A stretch of 38,651 nt of DNA. It comes from a virus. The stretch spans positions 1 to 38,651 of IMG/VR virus record IMGVR_UViG_3300025133_000290. The stretch is one strand, 5' to 3'. Within the stretch, counting starts at the first letter, position 1, and each line of letters opens with the position of its first letter. Below the pieces are notes generated by a model, which saw only the letters and a program-made list of their open reading frames with translations, ran no database searches and was not told the origin of the DNA. Shown one piece after another: positions 36,853 through 38,651 of the stretch. Position numbers and translations under genes: made by a program.

Positions 36853-37310
36853 ACTGGATTACTGGATCAGAGACAGAAATTACCTTTTACGAAATCATCC
36901 AGAAGATTAAATCACACAATCAAAACAACGGACAAGTATTCGTTGGTACCGATTCCCTCATAAAATCCGGACGTTGCACCTTCACCACAAGTATTGTGTT
37001 GTTAGGAGCAGACGGACAAAAAGGAGGGCTTTACTTTTATAAAAAAGAAAAATATAATGAACCTACAAGATTTTATACTAGGATATTGAGAGAAGTAGAA
37101 AAATCAATCAATATCGCTATGAGTATAACTGAAGTATGCCCAAACGCAAATTTGGAAATCCATATGGATGTTTCGCCAGAAGACAAAAGCGAAAAGACAT
37201 CCAGAATGGCAAAGATGCTAATGGGCTATGCCACTGGGTCAGGCTTCAAATGCAAAACAAAACCAGAAGCATTTGCGGCGACATCAGTAGCAGACAAACA
37301 TACTAAATGA
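36849..37310 (+). CDS. RNase H-fold protein, YkuK/DUF458-like putative nuclease
   Basis: This encodes 153 residues. Features are VFVGTDSLI (D35 in an RNase H first-strand setting), YFYKKEKYNEPTRFYTRILR with E82 following, the strand LEIHMDVSP (D107) and a C-terminal GFKCKTKPEAFAATSVADKH with D149. These acids fit an RNase H-like two-metal site, and the SVADKHT ending is characteristic of the DUF458/YkuK family, whose biochemical role is not settled. It overlaps both neighbours by ATGA, lying between the RuvC-like resolvase and primase, so a role in processing replication or recombination intermediates is likely. RNA primer removal is one specific possibility, which I infer from the primase next door. 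Confidence 0.75.
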   Translation: MNWITGSETEITFYEIIQKIKSHNQNNGQVFVGTDSLIKSGRCTFTTSIVLLGADGQKGGLYFYKKEKYNEPTRFYTRILREVEKSINIAMSITEVCPNANLEIHMDVSPEDKSEKTSRMAKMLMGYATGSGFKCKTKPEAFAATSVADKHTK

Positions 37311-38227
37311 TCAAAAAAGAAAATATATTACAAGACGTCCTCGGAAACTCATACAAAACAAGAGATGAGCTTCTGTTCCATTGTCCTTTCTGTAAGCATC
37401 ACAAGAGAAAGCTCTCTGTCAATCTAGACAAATCAGTTTTCAAATGTTGGGTTTGCGATACAAAAGGTGGCATCTCCTATCTTGTTCGTCGCTTCGGCAC
37501 CATCAACAATCGTCACGATTGGGAACTTTTAAACCAAGAAATAGATATGTCTTCCGTAGAAACAATGTTTGCGGAGAACAACGATGAAGTAAAAGAAGTT
37601 GTAGATCTCCCAAAACAATATCTTTGTCTAGCGAGAAGAGATCTACCACATTCAGCAAAAGAAGCATTATCATATCTAATGAGCCGTGGTATTCCAAAGT
37701 CAGACATGCTCTATTATAAGATGGGCTATTGTGATACAGGCAAATATAGAAAGAGAATTATAATTCCTTCCTTCGATGAAAACGGAGATTGCAATTACTT
37801 CTCAGCAAGAACATATGGAACCGACTGGCTGAAATATAAGAACCCTCCCTCGACTAAAAATATCATTTTTAATGATCTTTTGGTAGATTGGGACAGCCCC
37901 ATAACCCTAGTCGAAGGCGCATTTGACGCAATAAAAATAAAAAATTCTATCCCAATATTGGGTTCTACGCTCAATGAAAACACTAAACTTTTCAAGAAGA
38001 TAGCAATCAAGCAGCCGAAAGTATATCTTGGGTTGGATAAAGATGCATTAACAAAGTCTTTACAAATGATTTTTTCTATGTTAGAGTATGGCATAGATGT
38101 TTATTTTTTGGATACCACAAAAATAGACGATATTGGCTCGATAACGAAATTTGAAGCTGAAAAGCTAAAAGAAAATTCTCAGCCAATGAACACAGAAAAT
38201 ATTTTTAATATTTATTGGAGTAATTAA
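37307..38227 (+). CDS. gp61: DNA primase, DnaG/T4 gp61 type
   Basis: This 306-residue protein is slightly shorter than T4 gp61 (342). An N-terminal zinc-binding domain holds C26, C29, C47 and C50 (HCPFCKHH and FKCWVCDTKGG), with H31 or H32 as possible extra ligands. A TOPRIM catalytic core follows: LVEGAFDAIKI (E203, D207) and YLGLDKDA (D244, D246), preceded by the RNA-polymerase-like segment RIIIPSFDENGDCNYFSART. It would make the RNA primers for lagging-strand synthesis at the phage fork, normally with a gp41-type helicase, which is not in this window. The start overlaps the upstream gene (ATGA) and the stop overlaps gp47 (TAATG). Confidence 0.92.
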   Translation: MIKKENILQDVLGNSYKTRDELLFHCPFCKHHKRKLSVNLDKSVFKCWVCDTKGGISYLVRRFGTINNRHDWELLNQEIDMSSVETMFAENNDEVKEVVDLPKQYLCLARRDLPHSAKEALSYLMSRGIPKSDMLYYKMGYCDTGKYRKRIIIPSFDENGDCNYFSARTYGTDWLKYKNPPSTKNIIFNDLLVDWDSPITLVEGAFDAIKIKNSIPILGSTLNENTKLFKKIAIKQPKVYLGLDKDALTKSLQMIFSMLEYGIDVYFLDTTKIDDIGSITKFEAEKLKENSQPMNTENIFNIYWSN

Positions 38228-38651
38228 TGACTAGGTTCGCTCACATTAGTGATACACATATACGCAACTTGCGATATCATAAGGAATACCGCGCAGTATT
38301 CGCCGCTCTTTTTGAGCGTCTAAAAGAAGAAAATGTGGATTACATTATTCATTGCGGAGACATAGCACACTCCAAGACACAGATCTCTCCAGAGTTCGTA
38401 AAATTGTGTTCTGAGTTTTTAATTGGGCTTTCGGACGTTGCTCCTACCTATATAATATTAGGGAACCATGATGGTAATCTGAAGAATAGTAGTCGTGAAG
38501 ATGCGATCTCACCCATTGTCGACGCACTAAACTTGCCAAATTTGTTCCTACTAAAGCATGCAGGAGAAACGCAGATTGATCAAGAATTTACTCTTAATGT
38601 ACTTAGTGTCTTTGATCGTAGCAACTGGTGTAGTCCTACTGATCCCAATCG
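38227..38651 (+). CDS. gp47: recombination endonuclease subunit gp47 (SbcD/Mre11-like), 5' part
   Basis: The window holds the first 141 codons; the gene runs off the right edge (T4 gp47 is 339 aa). Metallophosphoesterase motifs are clear: FAHISDTHI (D9, H11), IIHCGDIAHSK (D45) and ILGNHD (N80, H81, D82). These are the Mre11/SbcD nuclease metal ligands. The protein would pair with the ATPase gp46 (Rad50-like) to resect double-strand ends for recombination-dependent replication; gp46 would be expected downstream but is outside the window. ATG 38227 overlaps the primase stop by one base. Confidence 0.92.
   Translation, partial: MTRFAHISDTHIRNLRYHKEYRAVFAALFERLKEENVDYIIHCGDIAHSKTQISPEFVKLCSEFLIGLSDVAPTYIILGNHDGNLKNSSREDAISPIVDALNLPNLFLLKHAGETQIDQEFTLNVLSVFDRSNWCSPTDPN

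Noticed and set aside
1-38651. tRNA genes, CRISPR arrays, insertion sequences or integrase
   Set aside because: The gaps between genes are too short for them, and I saw no regular spaced repeats, terminal inverted repeats, transposase or recombinase motifs.

Overview
This window looks like part of the genome of a lytic, T4-type contractile-tailed bacteriophage (myovirus). It resembles the marine or environmental T4-like phages more than coliphage T4. The evidence is a recognisable set of T4-type proteins: the late sigma factor gp55, a gp5-like hub muramidase, wedge proteins gp25 and gp6, a DnaG-type primase and the nuclease subunit gp47. Every gene is on the + strand, coding is almost gap-free, and stop/start overlaps (TAATG, ATGA) are frequent. 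The DNA is AT-rich by eye. The host cannot be named from this sequence. I see no integrase, tRNA, CRISPR array, insertion sequence or toxin-antitoxin pair, and no gene-free stretch longer than about 130 bases.

Layout. (1) 1-1364: the end of an unidentified gene, a small membrane-anchored protein, late sigma factor gp55 and a small helical protein overlapping gp55. (2) 1365-11518: probable central baseplate or tail hub. It holds a gp5-like protein whose lysozyme is of the GH25 type, a possible spike protein, and a 2483-aa protein with an alanine-rich helical stretch. (3) 11557-24890: baseplate wedge module with gp25, gp6, a DNRLRE-like protein and a 3211-aa protein carrying several LamG-like lectin folds plus a P2 gpI/gp7-like helical segment. 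(4) 24890-36321: a run of accessory virion proteins, probably wedge periphery, fibres or decoration. They include two pairs of proteins sharing an N-terminal or C-terminal motif, and a 39-aa ORF between two long genes. (5) 36340-38651: DNA metabolism, with a RuvC-like resolvase, a YkuK/DUF458-type RNase H-fold protein, primase and the start of gp47, linked by overlapping start and stop codons.

How they work together: gp55 would direct the phage-modified host polymerase to late promoters of the T4 TATAAATA type. NATAAATA-like elements and a repeated intergenic leader (ACTATTTATA followed by AAAGGAG) precede some structural operons. The structural genes build a baseplate with an unusually large outer shell of lectin-like domains. 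The downstream cluster supports recombination-dependent replication and junction resolution before packaging.

Most of the coding capacity in regions 2-4 has no function I can assign. The most unusual items are the two giant proteins, the GH25-for-GH24 exchange in the hub, the paired motif families, the RNase H-fold pair, and a hand-counted excess of the palindrome GGCGCC in an AT-rich genome.
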